Below, one piece after another: positions 8,391 to 16,419 of a stretch of 64,000 bases of DNA. Both the position numbers and the translations under genes were made by a program. The notes below the pieces were generated by a model that was not told where the DNA came from, searched no databases, and worked only from the letters and a program-made list of their open reading frames with translations. Within the stretch, counting starts at the first letter, position 1. Every line of letters begins with the position of its first letter. This DNA comes from JAUWCL01 sp964599375 (lineage in GTDB: Bacteria; Krumholzibacteriota; Krumholzibacteriia; Krumholzibacteriales; Krumholzibacteriaceae): NCBI GenBank assembly GCA_964599375.1, contig CAZREW010000003.1, positions 1 to 64,000 of the forward strand. The letters run 5' to 3'.

Positions 8391-9407
8391 ATGATGAGAG
8401 CAGGAAGCGCACATAAGGCACCAAAGGTTCTTACAGCAATCCTAATCGCGAGTTTTACTTTCATTTCCTCCTGTGACGAGAAGGAAAAGATCGTGTATGT
8501 GCCGATGGAGGATTCAGCGTGCCCTCCATCGGCACCTCGCGGTGTCTATGCAGTCAATCTCGACGGCGCTGTGCAGATATGCTGGTATCCGAACCCCGAG
8601 GACGACATCGTGGGTTACGACATATGGAAGAATGAGGATCTATACGGGACATACGAGTGGATAGGGACTGTCGACGCGGAGAGTCCTGATCCTTACGAAT
8701 ACTGCTTCGAGTACGACGATCTCACCAACGGAGAGAAGTTGTTTTACGCCGTATCTGCTTATAACCAGGATGACATTCTTAGCGATCTGAGCTACGAGGA
8801 CGTCAGCGCCACGCCTAGGCCAGAAGGCCTTCTGAGGTTGTACGACGCTGCGGCGGATCCGGATTCCTGCGGGTACGATTTCACCAATTTTGAGAGTGAG
8901 GCGCAGGATTGCACGCTGCCGTCGACAGACATCTGGTTTGATACGACCGGCGCTGTGAACCTGTTCAGGGTCGCATCGCCGAGCGTGAAGATACAGGATT
9001 ACGGATTTACAAGCTATGAATGGCCGGAAGGCCTGGACGTGATCAACACCGCGCCTGTGGATGGCTGGTCAGTGACGGGAACAGCAGAAGTGCTTGACGG
9101 ACACTGTTACATGCTCAGGCTCGGCGAGGCTGACGGTTTTCACTACGTGAAGCTCTGGGTGCTGGCAGTAGTCGACGGTCATACGGACTTCTGGTGGGCG
9201 TATCAGACAGATCCGGGCAACACCGACCTGATGCAGGCGGGTGACGGCGAAGAAGAGACATACGGCAAGCAGATATCCGGTCATGACAAGGCCGGTGGGA
9301 TAAAGATAATGAACGGTTTTCCGAAAGGTCGACAAGTCCCCCCGACGCAGAGCTCGGGTAAACAGGACGATGACAGTATCCTGCAGCGGCAGAACACCTT
9401 ACCTTAA
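8391..9407 (+). CDS. FN3-like lipoprotein of unknown function
   Basis: The product is about 338 aa. A signal peptide ends in a lipobox-like FISSC about 26 residues in, so it is probably lipid-anchored. Residues about 40-145 form a fibronectin type III-like domain (SAPRGVYAVNLDGAVQICW ... GYDIWKNE ... LFYAVSAYNQDDILSD). The remainder, rich in Asp, Tyr and Trp, is not recognised. A GTG at 8361 is in frame, but it would bury the signal peptide and overlaps the -24/-12 motif. ATG 8391 or 8394 therefore fits better, although neither has a Shine-Dalgarno sequence. A sigma-54 motif immediately upstream suggests control by an enhancer-binding protein, possibly one of the two encoded nearby. A terminator-like stem follows. 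Confidence 0.7.
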   Translation: MMRAGSAHKAPKVLTAILIASFTFISSCDEKEKIVYVPMEDSACPPSAPRGVYAVNLDGAVQICWYPNPEDDIVGYDIWKNEDLYGTYEWIGTVDAESPDPYEYCFEYDDLTNGEKLFYAVSAYNQDDILSDLSYEDVSATPRPEGLLRLYDAAADPDSCGYDFTNFESEAQDCTLPSTDIWFDTTGAVNLFRVASPSVKIQDYGFTSYEWPEGLDVINTAPVDGWSVTGTAEVLDGHCYMLRLGEADGFHYVKLWVLAVVDGHTDFWWAYQTDPGNTDLMQAGDGEEETYGKQISGHDKAGGIKIMNGFPKGRQVPPTQSSGKQDDDSILQRQNTLP

Positions 9408-9452
9408 GCTGGCACTTAAATAAGGTTTCCGTTACCCGGAAGGTCGACCGAA

Positions 9453-9510
9453 GGGGAGAGTGAAGAAAGCGATTGCTGAACAGGGGCGGCAAGAGGTCTT
9501 CACTCTCCCC
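9453..9510 (+). terminator. Long-stem terminator-like hairpin after the FN3 lipoprotein gene
   Basis: Perfect 13-bp arms GGGGAGAGTGAAG (9453-9465) and its complement (9498-9510) enclose a 32-base loop. They are followed by GACTTTATTC, a weak T-stretch. It sits 45 bases after the lipoprotein stop. Confidence 0.55.
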
Positions 9511-9574
9511 GACTTTATTCTGATCCCGCATTTGACTTGCTGAGTCCAGGGCATGAACTTATTATTCATCGGAT

Positions 9575-12500
9575 ATGCGCATACTTTTATCTGTCATAAG
9601 GTTTACCGCCGCCTCTTTGGCGGCGGCAGCCATATTCGGATCTTCCGTATACGGACAGGGAGCCCCAGCCTATGAGCCGGATACAAACGGCATCCCGGCG
9701 ATGCCTAAGGGCCGGCCGGCCGGCATCTATCAGCAGCGGGCGCTTTCCAGCCTGGCGGCAGGAAGGTTTGAAGCACTCGATACGCTTGAAGTCCTGGTAA
9801 TAAGGGTTTCTTTCGCGGATCTTGATTTCACATCGCCTCCCCACGACTCGCTCTATTTCGCCAATGAACTAAGGCACACATGGGAGTATTTCAGGGGAGC
9901 TTCTCTCGGAAGGTTCGGCCTCGGATGGGAGATCGCCGCCGGAGTCACCACGCTCAGTTTCAACGCGGCATACTATGGCAAGGATGACCTGTGGGAGGAG
10001 AGGGTATCGGAGATACTGATGGAGGTTGTAGCGAAGAACGACGACGAGATCGATTTCTCCCGGTTTGACGCGTTCGCGCTTATACATCCCGGCGCGGGGC
10101 AGGAGACCGATTTCTCGGGCGATTCGCCCTGGCAGCTCTGGTCCGGCTTCATCGATCCGGAGGAGATGGGGGCGGTGCTGACCGATACACTTGGAACGCC
10201 CGGGATCCCGACAAACGACCTCGTCGAAGGCGAGACTTTCTATGTCGACAACGTGATGGTCCTGCCGGAGAACGCATCGCAGGACGGCCTCGTATTCGGT
10301 TCCCTCGGGATATATGCCTATCAGGTGGGAATGCGGCTCGGGATGATCCCGATGTACGACACGACGCCATCAGGTTATCCCGATTCTCAGGGGATAGGGG
10401 CTTTCGGCCTTATGGGATACGGGCTCTATAACGCTTCAGGATTCATCCCGGCGTTTCCGTGCGCGTTTCATCGATACCTGATGGGATGGGTTTCTCCTGT
10501 GGATGTAGATGCCGCCTGCGACGTTGATGTCACTGACATCAACTCATCGTTACCGGCCGATACATCACTGGTCAGGATCGAGATAAGCCCCACGGAGTAT
10601 TTTCTAGTCTCCAACAGGGTCCACGACCGGAATATGAACGGCCGGTTCGATTTCGGCGACATGAACGGGGACGGTATCCCCGAGAACGAGGATACCCTGC
10701 TCGGCGCGGAATTCGATTTCTTCCTTACAGCAACCACGAATCCTTACCACTACGAGGACATCGAAGGCGTCCAGGTCAGGATCGTCGACACGGGCAGCGG
10801 CATCATGATCTGGCACATCGATGAGACTATAATCAGAAACCAGCTGGCCATGGGACGATATCCAAATGACAATCCCGGTATAAGCGGCGTCGACCTCGAG
10901 GAGGCCGATGGAGTGCAAGACCTCGACCGGCCCGGTGGCATCTACGCCTTCGGCAGCTGGGGCGATTCATATCGTACAGGCTGGTACTCCGAATTCGGTC
11001 CCGGTACGATCCCGGCAAGCTTCGCAAACACGGGAACGCAGACAGGCCTTTCAATGACCGCTCTTTCGGTTCCAGGCCCCGTGATGGGTGTATCGATCTT
11101 GTTCGGTGAGGAGCTTCCCCGGGTCACCGGTGAGATATCAGGAACGGTGATGGGTCTTTCCCCTGTTCCGGCTGATCTGGACGAGGATATGGAACTCGAG
11201 CTGGTACAGGCCGCGGATACGGGAAAGATATACATCGCGTGGGATGGATGCCATGAAGCGTGGGACGGTTCATTCGATCTGGCCGTCGATATTCCCGGAG
11301 CGGTATGGACCGGATCACCGGCGGTGATCGACCTCGACAGGGCTTTTCCCATGGAGATACTCGCCGGCTCGAGGGACGGGAGGATCCATGCATACAGCAC
11401 TGACGGCTCTCCGTTCCCGATAGATACGGGGCCGTCGCCCGGTTCTCTCGAGGTAAAGGGAAAGACGGTCAGTATGCCGACGGCAGTCCATGCCGATCTT
11501 GATCCTGCTCAAGAGGCGGTCTTTCTTGTCTCTGACGGCGATTCGTCCTGGTTCTATCTTATCGGATGCGAGCATGCGGAGGATCTAGCCGAGGGTGCCG
11601 GCGGATTCATGGCCGGAGACGGAGTCCTCGGCATGTTCATCTCTCAGGGAAGGATCATCTCTCATCCTGTCCCGATCGTCGACGGATCCGATACTGAATA
11701 CGGGGGGTTCTGTGCTCTCACCGAAGGGCCGGATGGGACCCTGAGGTTTATCCATATAAAGATAAGGTACGATTCCGCGGAGATCTCGATCAATTCGTGG
11801 AATATAGATGGAAGGTACGATTCGGATGGCCTGATTCTTCCGGCTTGCGGAGATATCGACGGCAACCGGACCGACGACGTGGTATTCGCCATCCCCGGAG
11901 CAGGGATCTACTATATGGATGTCGAGAGGGGCTTGAAGATGGTCCCGCTGGATCTATACCGTCCGTCGCCGCCGTCTCTGGCTGATATCAATGGAGACGG
12001 GAACATGGAGACGCTCATACGTGATCGTGACAGGCTGTTCATGCTGACAGGCCTGGGTTCCTTGATGACAGGCTGGCCCGTTCAGCTGGAGAAGAATCTC
12101 GTTATGATCGAGCCCGATACGGCATCCGCTCAGCCGGCGGCAGTCGATGTCGATCAGGATGGCAGAATGGAGGCCGTGTTCAATGTAGCCGGAGAGTTAC
12201 GGGTTCTTCGAGCCGACGGCAGTACTGTAGAAGGCTGGCCGCTGAGGGGAGAGGGGGACAATTCGATCACCCCCGCCTTCTGCGCCGTTCCCGGCGCCGA
12301 GTTCGGTTATGGTTTCTTCATATTTGTCCCGGGAGGCTCAGGCGGAATTTCAGGGGCGGGTCAGGCAGGGACTACTTTCTTCCCCGGTGTCTCGACGGTC
12401 TCGAGGATCCGTTCTGATGTCGGAGTGACAGGAAGAGGCACATGGCCCATGTATCGATTCGATGCGGCGGGCACAAGCAAGCAGTACAAATATGATGTCG

Positions 12501-12805
12501 ACCCGGGCGGCGGGCCGCTGGTCGATGGGAATTCGATGAAGTGTTATCCGAACCCGGCTACGGGTTCTTCCTTCAATGTCCGTATAGACTTGTCGGATAT
12601 CGCCGATGTTACCGTCAGGCTGTTCAATCTCGAAGGAACGCAGGTGTACGCATCGGCTTCAAAGCACGAATGGGCCGGGGATGTGCCGTTCGAGACGAGC
12701 ATACCGACTGCCGGCCTTGCCAGCGGAATCTATCTCTGCCACGTACACGTGCAGGGCGCAGGAGAGGAATGGAGCGGCTCGAAAAAGGTCGCGATACTCA
12801 AGTAG
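9575..12805 (+). CDS. Secreted M6-peptidase-like pseudoprotease with beta-propeller repeats and sorting domain
   Basis: The 1076-aa secreted protein has a signal peptide (about 1-27, SSVYGQ) and an immune-inhibitor-A/M6-like region (about 60-460). FG-GAP/VCBS-like calcium-loop repeats (DIDGNRTDD, DINGDGNME, DVDQDGRME) cover about 520-930. A FlgD-Ig-type C-terminal sorting domain (YPNPATGSSFNV ... ASGIYLCHV) covers about 988-1076. Where M6 enzymes have HExxH followed by xLGLPDLYDT, this protein reads Y249-Q250-V251-G252-M253 then RLGMIPMYDT. Both zinc histidines and the catalytic glutamate are therefore replaced while the surrounding sequence is kept. It is probably catalytically dead, with a structural or binding role. 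Ribosome binding is weak; the start is the first ATG before the signal peptide. Confidence 0.8.
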   Translation: MRILLSVIRFTAASLAAAAIFGSSVYGQGAPAYEPDTNGIPAMPKGRPAGIYQQRALSSLAAGRFEALDTLEVLVIRVSFADLDFTSPPHDSLYFANELRHTWEYFRGASLGRFGLGWEIAAGVTTLSFNAAYYGKDDLWEERVSEILMEVVAKNDDEIDFSRFDAFALIHPGAGQETDFSGDSPWQLWSGFIDPEEMGAVLTDTLGTPGIPTNDLVEGETFYVDNVMVLPENASQDGLVFGSLGIYAYQVGMRLGMIPMYDTTPSGYPDSQGIGAFGLMGYGLYNASGFIPAFPCAFHRYLMGWVSPVDVDAACDVDVTDINSSLPADTSLVRIEISPTEYFLVSNRVHDRNMNGRFDFGDMNGDGIPENEDTLLGAEFDFFLTATTNPYHYEDIEGVQVRIVDTGSGIMIWHIDETIIRNQLAMGRYPNDNPGISGVDLEEADGVQDLDRPGGIYAFGSWGDSYRTGWYSEFGPGTIPASFANTGTQTGLSMTALSVPGPVMGVSILFGEELPRVTGEISGTVMGLSPVPADLDEDMELELVQAADTGKIYIAWDGCHEAWDGSFDLAVDIPGAVWTGSPAVIDLDRAFPMEILAGSRDGRIHAYSTDGSPFPIDTGPSPGSLEVKGKTVSMPTAVHADLDPAQEAVFLVSDGDSSWFYLIGCEHAEDLAEGAGGFMAGDGVLGMFISQGRIISHPVPIVDGSDTEYGGFCALTEGPDGTLRFIHIKIRYDSAEISINSWNIDGRYDSDGLILPACGDIDGNRTDDVVFAIPGAGIYYMDVERGLKMVPLDLYRPSPPSLADINGDGNMETLIRDRDRLFMLTGLGSLMTGWPVQLEKNLVMIEPDTASAQPAAVDVDQDGRMEAVFNVAGELRVLRADGSTVEGWPLRGEGDNSITPAFCAVPGAEFGYGFFIFVPGGSGGISGAGQAGTTFFPGVSTVSRIRSDVGVTGRGTWPMYRFDAAGTSKQYKYDVDPGGGPLVDGNSMKCYPNPATGSSFNVRIDLSDIADVTVRLFNLEGTQVYASASKHEWAGDVPFETSIPTAGLASGIYLCHVHVQGAGEEWSGSKKVAILK

Positions 12806-12851
12806 GGTAATGATATCTGAGACGGGGCGCCCGGGCGAAGTGGCGTTGCTG

Positions 12852-12880
12852 TTGACCCGGAAGGATTTGTTTACTACAAT
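12852..12880 (+). promoter_or_regulatory. Sigma-70-type promoter for the PorV-like gene
   Basis: TTGACC at 12852-12857, a 17-base spacer and TACAAT at 12875-12880. Transcription would begin near 12887. That excludes an upstream in-frame ATG at 12883 and supports the start at 12910. Confidence 0.65.
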
Positions 12881-12909
12881 ATATGGAGATGGCTTTGAAT
12901 GGAGGAAAG

Positions 12910-13830
12910 ATGTCCCGCAATACGGTCCTGCTGGCCGCAGTCCTATCGATCGTCATGACAACGCATGCCTCGGCCGGTGAGCCGGGCTCGTCGGGTTTCA
13001 CCTTTCTCAGGCTCGGCAGCGGAGCAAGGGCGGGTGGAATGGGCGAGGCCTTCACCGCCGTGGCGGACGATGCTACCAGTATCTACTGGAACCCGGCCGG
13101 GATGGCGGCCGTCGACCAGATCGAGCTGAACCTGACGCACAACGAGTGGCTCATGGATATAAGGTTCGAGCAGGCCACCGTCGTGAGCGAGATGTGGGGG
13201 GGAGCCGCGGGGCTGAGCTTCACCGGGCTCTATTACGGCAGCATGGACAGGTACGGCGAGTATCCGTCGATTACTCCGGACGGTACCTTCTCGCCATATG
13301 ACATGGCCCTCTCGCTCGGCTATGCCCGGGATATCATCCCCAACGTCGCTCTCGGAGCGGCCTTCAAGGTGATCCATTCGAAGATAGATTTCGAGTCGGC
13401 CACCGGGTACGCCTTCGATCTCGGGGTGACACACAGGACGAAGATCGAGGGGCTGACGCTTGCGGCTTCGATGCTGAACCTCGGCCCACAGGCGAGTTTC
13501 GTCGAGGAGAAGTTCTACCCGCCGTTCCAGCTGAGGGTCGGAGGCGCGTATGAGATCATGCGGGAGGCGCTTCACGGAGGGCTGATCCTGGCGGCTGACG
13601 TCGTATTCCCCAATGATAATGACGCCAAGGCTCATTTCGGGCTCGAATATTCTTACCAGAGGCTTCTGATGCTGAGGTTTGGTTACAAGAGCGGGTACGA
13701 TATCCAGGGCGCCACCATGGGCGCCGGCGTCGCCTGGAAGAGCCTGAGGTTCGATTACGCCTATATGCCTATCGAATACGAGATGGGTGACGCTCACCGG
13801 TTCTCACTGACCGTATCACCTTCGCTCTGA
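12910..13830 (+). CDS. PorV/PorQ-family outer-membrane protein
   Basis: The 306-aa product has a signal peptide (cleavage near THASA) and the family signature: FLRLGSGARAGGMGEAFTAV, then DATSIYWNPAGMA. The rest alternates short beta-strands and ends in a C-terminal strand. PorV/PorQ proteins are FadL-like 14-strand barrels. In Bacteroidetes PorV works in the type IX secretion shuttle complex that handles proteins with C-terminal sorting domains. Such domains occur in the gene just upstream and elsewhere in the window, so a role in their export or anchoring is plausible but not shown. GGAGG at 12901-12905 supports the ATG. The 3' end overlaps the converging LpxH-like gene by 37 bases. Confidence 0.8.
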   Translation: MSRNTVLLAAVLSIVMTTHASAGEPGSSGFTFLRLGSGARAGGMGEAFTAVADDATSIYWNPAGMAAVDQIELNLTHNEWLMDIRFEQATVVSEMWGGAAGLSFTGLYYGSMDRYGEYPSITPDGTFSPYDMALSLGYARDIIPNVALGAAFKVIHSKIDFESATGYAFDLGVTHRTKIEGLTLAASMLNLGPQASFVEEKFYPPFQLRVGGAYEIMREALHGGLILAADVVFPNDNDAKAHFGLEYSYQRLLMLRFGYKSGYDIQGATMGAGVAWKSLRFDYAYMPIEYEMGDAHRFSLTVSPSL

Positions 13831-14567
13831 TAGGACTCCAGGGTGAAAAGACCGCCTTCAAGACGCGCATAGGAGAAGTGCGTCTCCCAGTCACCGAGGA
13901 TTATGAATGTCCCGCCGGGGAACTCCCTGATGACGGGGAGGTGCACGTGCCCCATGACGAAGGCGTCATTGCCCGAAGTGAAGAAATTATCCGCGGCCAT
14001 TTCAGTGAGCTTTACCGCGCATGCCTCGGTCTTTCCCTGGGTCAGCCCCTTGCTCGCCCTCGAGAAGGAGGCGGCGAGAGAGTACAGAAAGCGTGGAGGA
14101 AGGAGTCTCGCGGCCGCCACCACGGGATGGCTGCGTATGATGGTCTTGAGAGCCTTGTATCCATAGTCGCCGGGCAGAAGATCGTCGCCGTGGGTCATCA
14201 GCACTTTTCGTCCCTGTAGCTCATGGACCGCCACGGTCGGGAGGACTCTGACACCGAAAGTCTCGGGGAGATAGGAACCGAACCAATGGTCGTGATTGCC
14301 GCCCGTTATGAATATATCGGTCCCGCTCCCGGCGAGAATGCCTATGGACTCGAGGATATCCCCGTAATATCCAGGTATGACGCCGCGGTGCTCGAACCAA
14401 AAGTCGAATATATCGCCGACGAGGTAGAGGCGCGAAGCTCCCCTGATGGAGAGCAGGAACTCTCGGAAAAGAGCCCGTTTTCTCTTTTCATCGGGACCCA
14501 GCGAGCGCAGACCTTCCTGATGATACTTGAAATGAGTGTCGGATAGAAAGTATACTGTATCGCTCAA
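13794..14567 (-). CDS. LpxH-like UDP-2,3-diacylglucosamine diphosphatase / metallophosphoesterase
   Basis: This calcineurin-like phosphoesterase is about 257 aa. Its metal-site motifs are in order: D10-x-H12, GD52xxD55, GGN91-H92-D93, H126-G-D and GH207-V-H209. Spacing and the FLSDTHF start resemble LpxH/LpxH2 enzymes, which cleave UDP-2,3-diacylglucosamine to lipid X in lipid A synthesis at the inner membrane. Lipid A synthesis would fit a diderm cell, but no other lpx gene is in the window, so the substrate is inferred. The start is a TTG at 14567 with GGAG eight bases before it. A longer form from a TTG at 14633 would add 22 residues unlike the family. It converges on, and overlaps, the PorV-like gene. 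Confidence 0.75.
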   Translation of the reverse strand: MSDTVYFLSDTHFKYHQEGLRSLGPDEKRKRALFREFLLSIRGASRLYLVGDIFDFWFEHRGVIPGYYGDILESIGILAGSGTDIFITGGNHDHWFGSYLPETFGVRVLPTVAVHELQGRKVLMTHGDDLLPGDYGYKALKTIIRSHPVVAAARLLPPRFLYSLAASFSRASKGLTQGKTEACAVKLTEMAADNFFTSGNDAFVMGHVHLPVIREFPGGTFIILGDWETHFSYARLEGGLFTLESYQSEGDTVSENR

Positions 14568-14675
14568 GCGCTGCTCTCCCTCTGGCCCGTCCGGTTCAGA
14601 GCGATATATGTCAGAGTGAGTGCGGGATTTCAAGGATAATCACCCCCGGCTGGGGCTGATCAGGGAGGATGCAGG

Positions 14676-14999
14676 ATGGACGACCTCTGGAGCAAGGTGA
14701 AGAAGAACCTGGTCGAGTGGTATGAGACGGCCTATGACAAGACAGATGAACTGGCCCGGATAGGAAAAAAGAAGGTGGAGATAACCGGCCTGAACAGGTC
14801 GATCGAGAAGCATTTCACCGAGATGGGGGGCAGGGTCTATGACCTTATAGCTGAGAAGGGGCACAGGGGCAACAGGACGGCGGATGACGAGGTCGTAAAG
14901 CGCCTGGTCGCTGAGATAAAGGGACTGGAGGAGCAGCTCAGGCAGAAGGAAGATGAGATAGAGACGATCAAGGATGATAAAAAGCAGGGAAAGAAATAA
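14676..14999 (+). CDS. Small coiled-coil protein of unknown function
   Basis: The product is 107 aa, highly charged and soluble, with no signal peptide. It starts MDDLWSKVKKNLVEWY. The C-terminal half (about 70-107) is a predicted coiled coil (KRLVAEIKGLEEQLRQKEDEIE) ending in a lysine-rich tail. An AGGGAGG sequence about 10 bases upstream supports the ATG. I know no defined domain for it. Small proteins of this shape are often accessory or structural, but nothing here shows a function. It is followed by an inverted repeat and then the rpoD promoter, so it is probably its own transcription unit. Confidence 0.7.
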   Translation: MDDLWSKVKKNLVEWYETAYDKTDELARIGKKKVEITGLNRSIEKHFTEMGGRVYDLIAEKGHRGNRTADDEVVKRLVAEIKGLEEQLRQKEDEIETIKDDKKQGKK

Positions 15000-15006
15000 G
15001 AATAAG

Positions 15007-15031
15007 CGCCCCTAAACGCTATTTTAGGGCG
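15007..15031 (+). terminator. Terminator-like stem after the coiled-coil gene
   Basis: CGCCCCTAAA (15007-15016) pairs with TTTAGGGCG (15023-15031), with one bulged C. There is no T-run after it, so termination is uncertain. It begins 8 bases after the stop codon. Confidence 0.4.
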
Positions 15032-15069
15032 GGATAACGTAAATTATCAAATATAGGTGGATTATACTA

Positions 15070-15098
15070 TTGACAGATTTCTGATATTCGTGTAAACT
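15070..15098 (+). promoter_or_regulatory. Sigma-70-type promoter for rpoD
   Basis: TTGACA at 15070-15075, a 17-base spacer and TAAACT at 15093-15098. The predicted start near 15105 gives a leader of about 265 bases before the sigma-factor ATG. Confidence 0.65.
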
Positions 15099-15369
15099 CT
15101 GTTTCGTAATGGTGTCAGGTGTCTTAACGCGCCTGGTCGGGCCGTTAAGCATCCTTACCTTCTACAGCCCCACCAAAAAAACTGAACATTTCGCCAACTG
15201 GTGTGTATACAAGAGTAGGAGTAATTAAGAAGACCTCTTAATTACGGGGGCGAGGGGCAGAAGGGGCAGTGGAAGCGGTAAAGGGAACGGCTGAAAAGTA
15301 AGGTTATTGGAGCAGCCGGCTTTACATAACAACTGAATGTGAATACATTTAGAATGAGGAGTGAATAAA
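15099..15369 (+). other. Long structured rpoD leader
   Basis: No gene is seen. Two inverted repeats stand out. CTTAACG (15123-15129) pairs with CGTTAAG (15143-15149). A perfect 10-bp repeat has arms at 15221-15230 and 15236-15245 with a 5-base loop. A G-rich run follows at 15246-15286, with three tracts of at least four Gs close together and a later GGG. No known riboswitch class was recognised. Confidence 0.5.
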
Positions 15370-16233
15370 ATGTACCCGGAAGGAAGAGATAGCGAGTACC
15401 TGGGCGAGAAGAGTCTCGATCTCTACCTGAAAGAAATCAACAACACTTCTCTTCTCACGCGGGAAGAGGAACGGGATCTTGCAGGAAGAATCAGGAAGGG
15501 AGAAGAGGTAGCTCTTCACGCGCTGGTCAAGGCGAACCTCAGGTTCGTAGTGTCGATAGCGAAGCAATATGTCAACCAGGGCCTTTCCCTCGCAGATCTT
15601 ATAAACGAGGGGAACATGGGCCTTATAAAAGCGGCCCACAGGTTTGATGAGAAGAGAGGCTTCAAGTTCATCTCGTATGCGGTCTGGTGGATAAGGCAGG
15701 CCATGCTTCAGGCGCTTGCCGAGCAGTCCCGCATAGTGAGGCTTCCGCTGAACCGCGCCGGGACCCTTTACAGGATCGGCAAGGTCTCCAGGCAGCTCGA
15801 CCAGGAGCTGGGAAGGACGCCGGAGGTCGAGGAGATCGCGAAGAAACTCAACCTGTCCAATGAAGAGGTCAGGGACACGATGCAGATTGCGAACAGCCAT
15901 CTGTCTCTCGATGCCTCCTTCAACAACGACCAGGAGGAGAACTCCCTGGTCGATTACCTGGCAGACGAGACGCAGGCTCCGCCCGACGAGATGACGTATT
16001 CCAATGCCCTGAGCGATGATATGCAGAAGGCGCTCAGCACCCTGACCGAGCGGGAGCAGACCATTCTGGGCCTTTACTTCGGGCTGGAGGGCGAGGAACC
16101 CCTGACGCTGGAAGAGATAGGGCAGAAAATGAACCTCACGAGGGAGAGGATCCGCCAGATCAAGGAAAAAGCGATCCTCAGGCTGAGACACAGCACCAGG
16201 AGTAAATATCTCAGAGGGTACGTAGAAAGCTAA
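15370..16233 (+). CDS. rpoD: Primary-type RNA polymerase sigma-70 factor
   Basis: The 287-aa product comprises sigma regions 1.2 to 4 without region 1.1. Region 1.2 is SLDLYLKEINNTSLLTREEE. Region 2 has LRFVVSIAKQYVNQGLSLAD, then INEGNMGLIKAAHRFD and YAVWWIRQAMLQAL. Region 3 follows LPLNRAGTLYRIGKV. The region 4 DNA-binding helix is LTLEEIGQKMNLTRERIRQI. It directs core polymerase to -35/-10 promoters such as those seen in this window. The length matches the short primary sigma factors of Bacteroidetes and relatives. AGGAG at 15357-15361 sets the ATG at 15370; the GTG at 15361 overlaps that site. It is monocistronic, with a long leader and a strong terminator. A group 2 sigma factor cannot be fully excluded. 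Confidence 0.9.
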   Translation: MYPEGRDSEYLGEKSLDLYLKEINNTSLLTREEERDLAGRIRKGEEVALHALVKANLRFVVSIAKQYVNQGLSLADLINEGNMGLIKAAHRFDEKRGFKFISYAVWWIRQAMLQALAEQSRIVRLPLNRAGTLYRIGKVSRQLDQELGRTPEVEEIAKKLNLSNEEVRDTMQIANSHLSLDASFNNDQEENSLVDYLADETQAPPDEMTYSNALSDDMQKALSTLTEREQTILGLYFGLEGEEPLTLEEIGQKMNLTRERIRQIKEKAILRLRHSTRSKYLRGYVES

Positions 16234-16261
16234 GCGTATCAATAAGATAGATAAGCACCGA

Positions 16262-16300
16262 GGCGGGGAGGAGTCTTGAGACCCCTCCCCGCCCTTTTTA
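16262..16300 (+). terminator. Strong intrinsic terminator after rpoD
   Basis: Perfect 10-bp GC-rich arms GGCGGGGAGG (16262-16271) and CCTCCCCGCC (16284-16293) with a 12-base loop, followed by CTTTTTATTTCT. Confidence 0.9.
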
Positions 16301-16352
16301 TTTCTCCCTTCATGGTACGTGAATTGCAAAAAATAAGTGCGGTAAATACTCC

Positions 16353-16381
16353 TTGACAGGGAGAAGGTCCAAACGTAGGTT
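16353..16381 (+). promoter_or_regulatory. Sigma-70-type promoter for the M23 peptidase gene
   Basis: TTGACA at 16353-16358, a 17-base spacer and TAGGTT at 16376-16381, about 39 bases before the ATG at 16420. Confidence 0.55.
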
Positions 16382-16419
16382 CTTCTATCAACGGGAACCA
16401 TTAACGCTTCGACTGGAAA

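Noticed and set aside
12883..12909. An earlier ATG for the PorV-like gene.
   Set aside because: It lies before the predicted transcription start of the 12852-12880 promoter and lacks the GGAGG that precedes ATG 12910.
15349..16401. A 350-codon minus-strand frame over rpoD.
   Set aside because: It fully covers the clear sigma-factor gene and the terminator; its protein has no family features.
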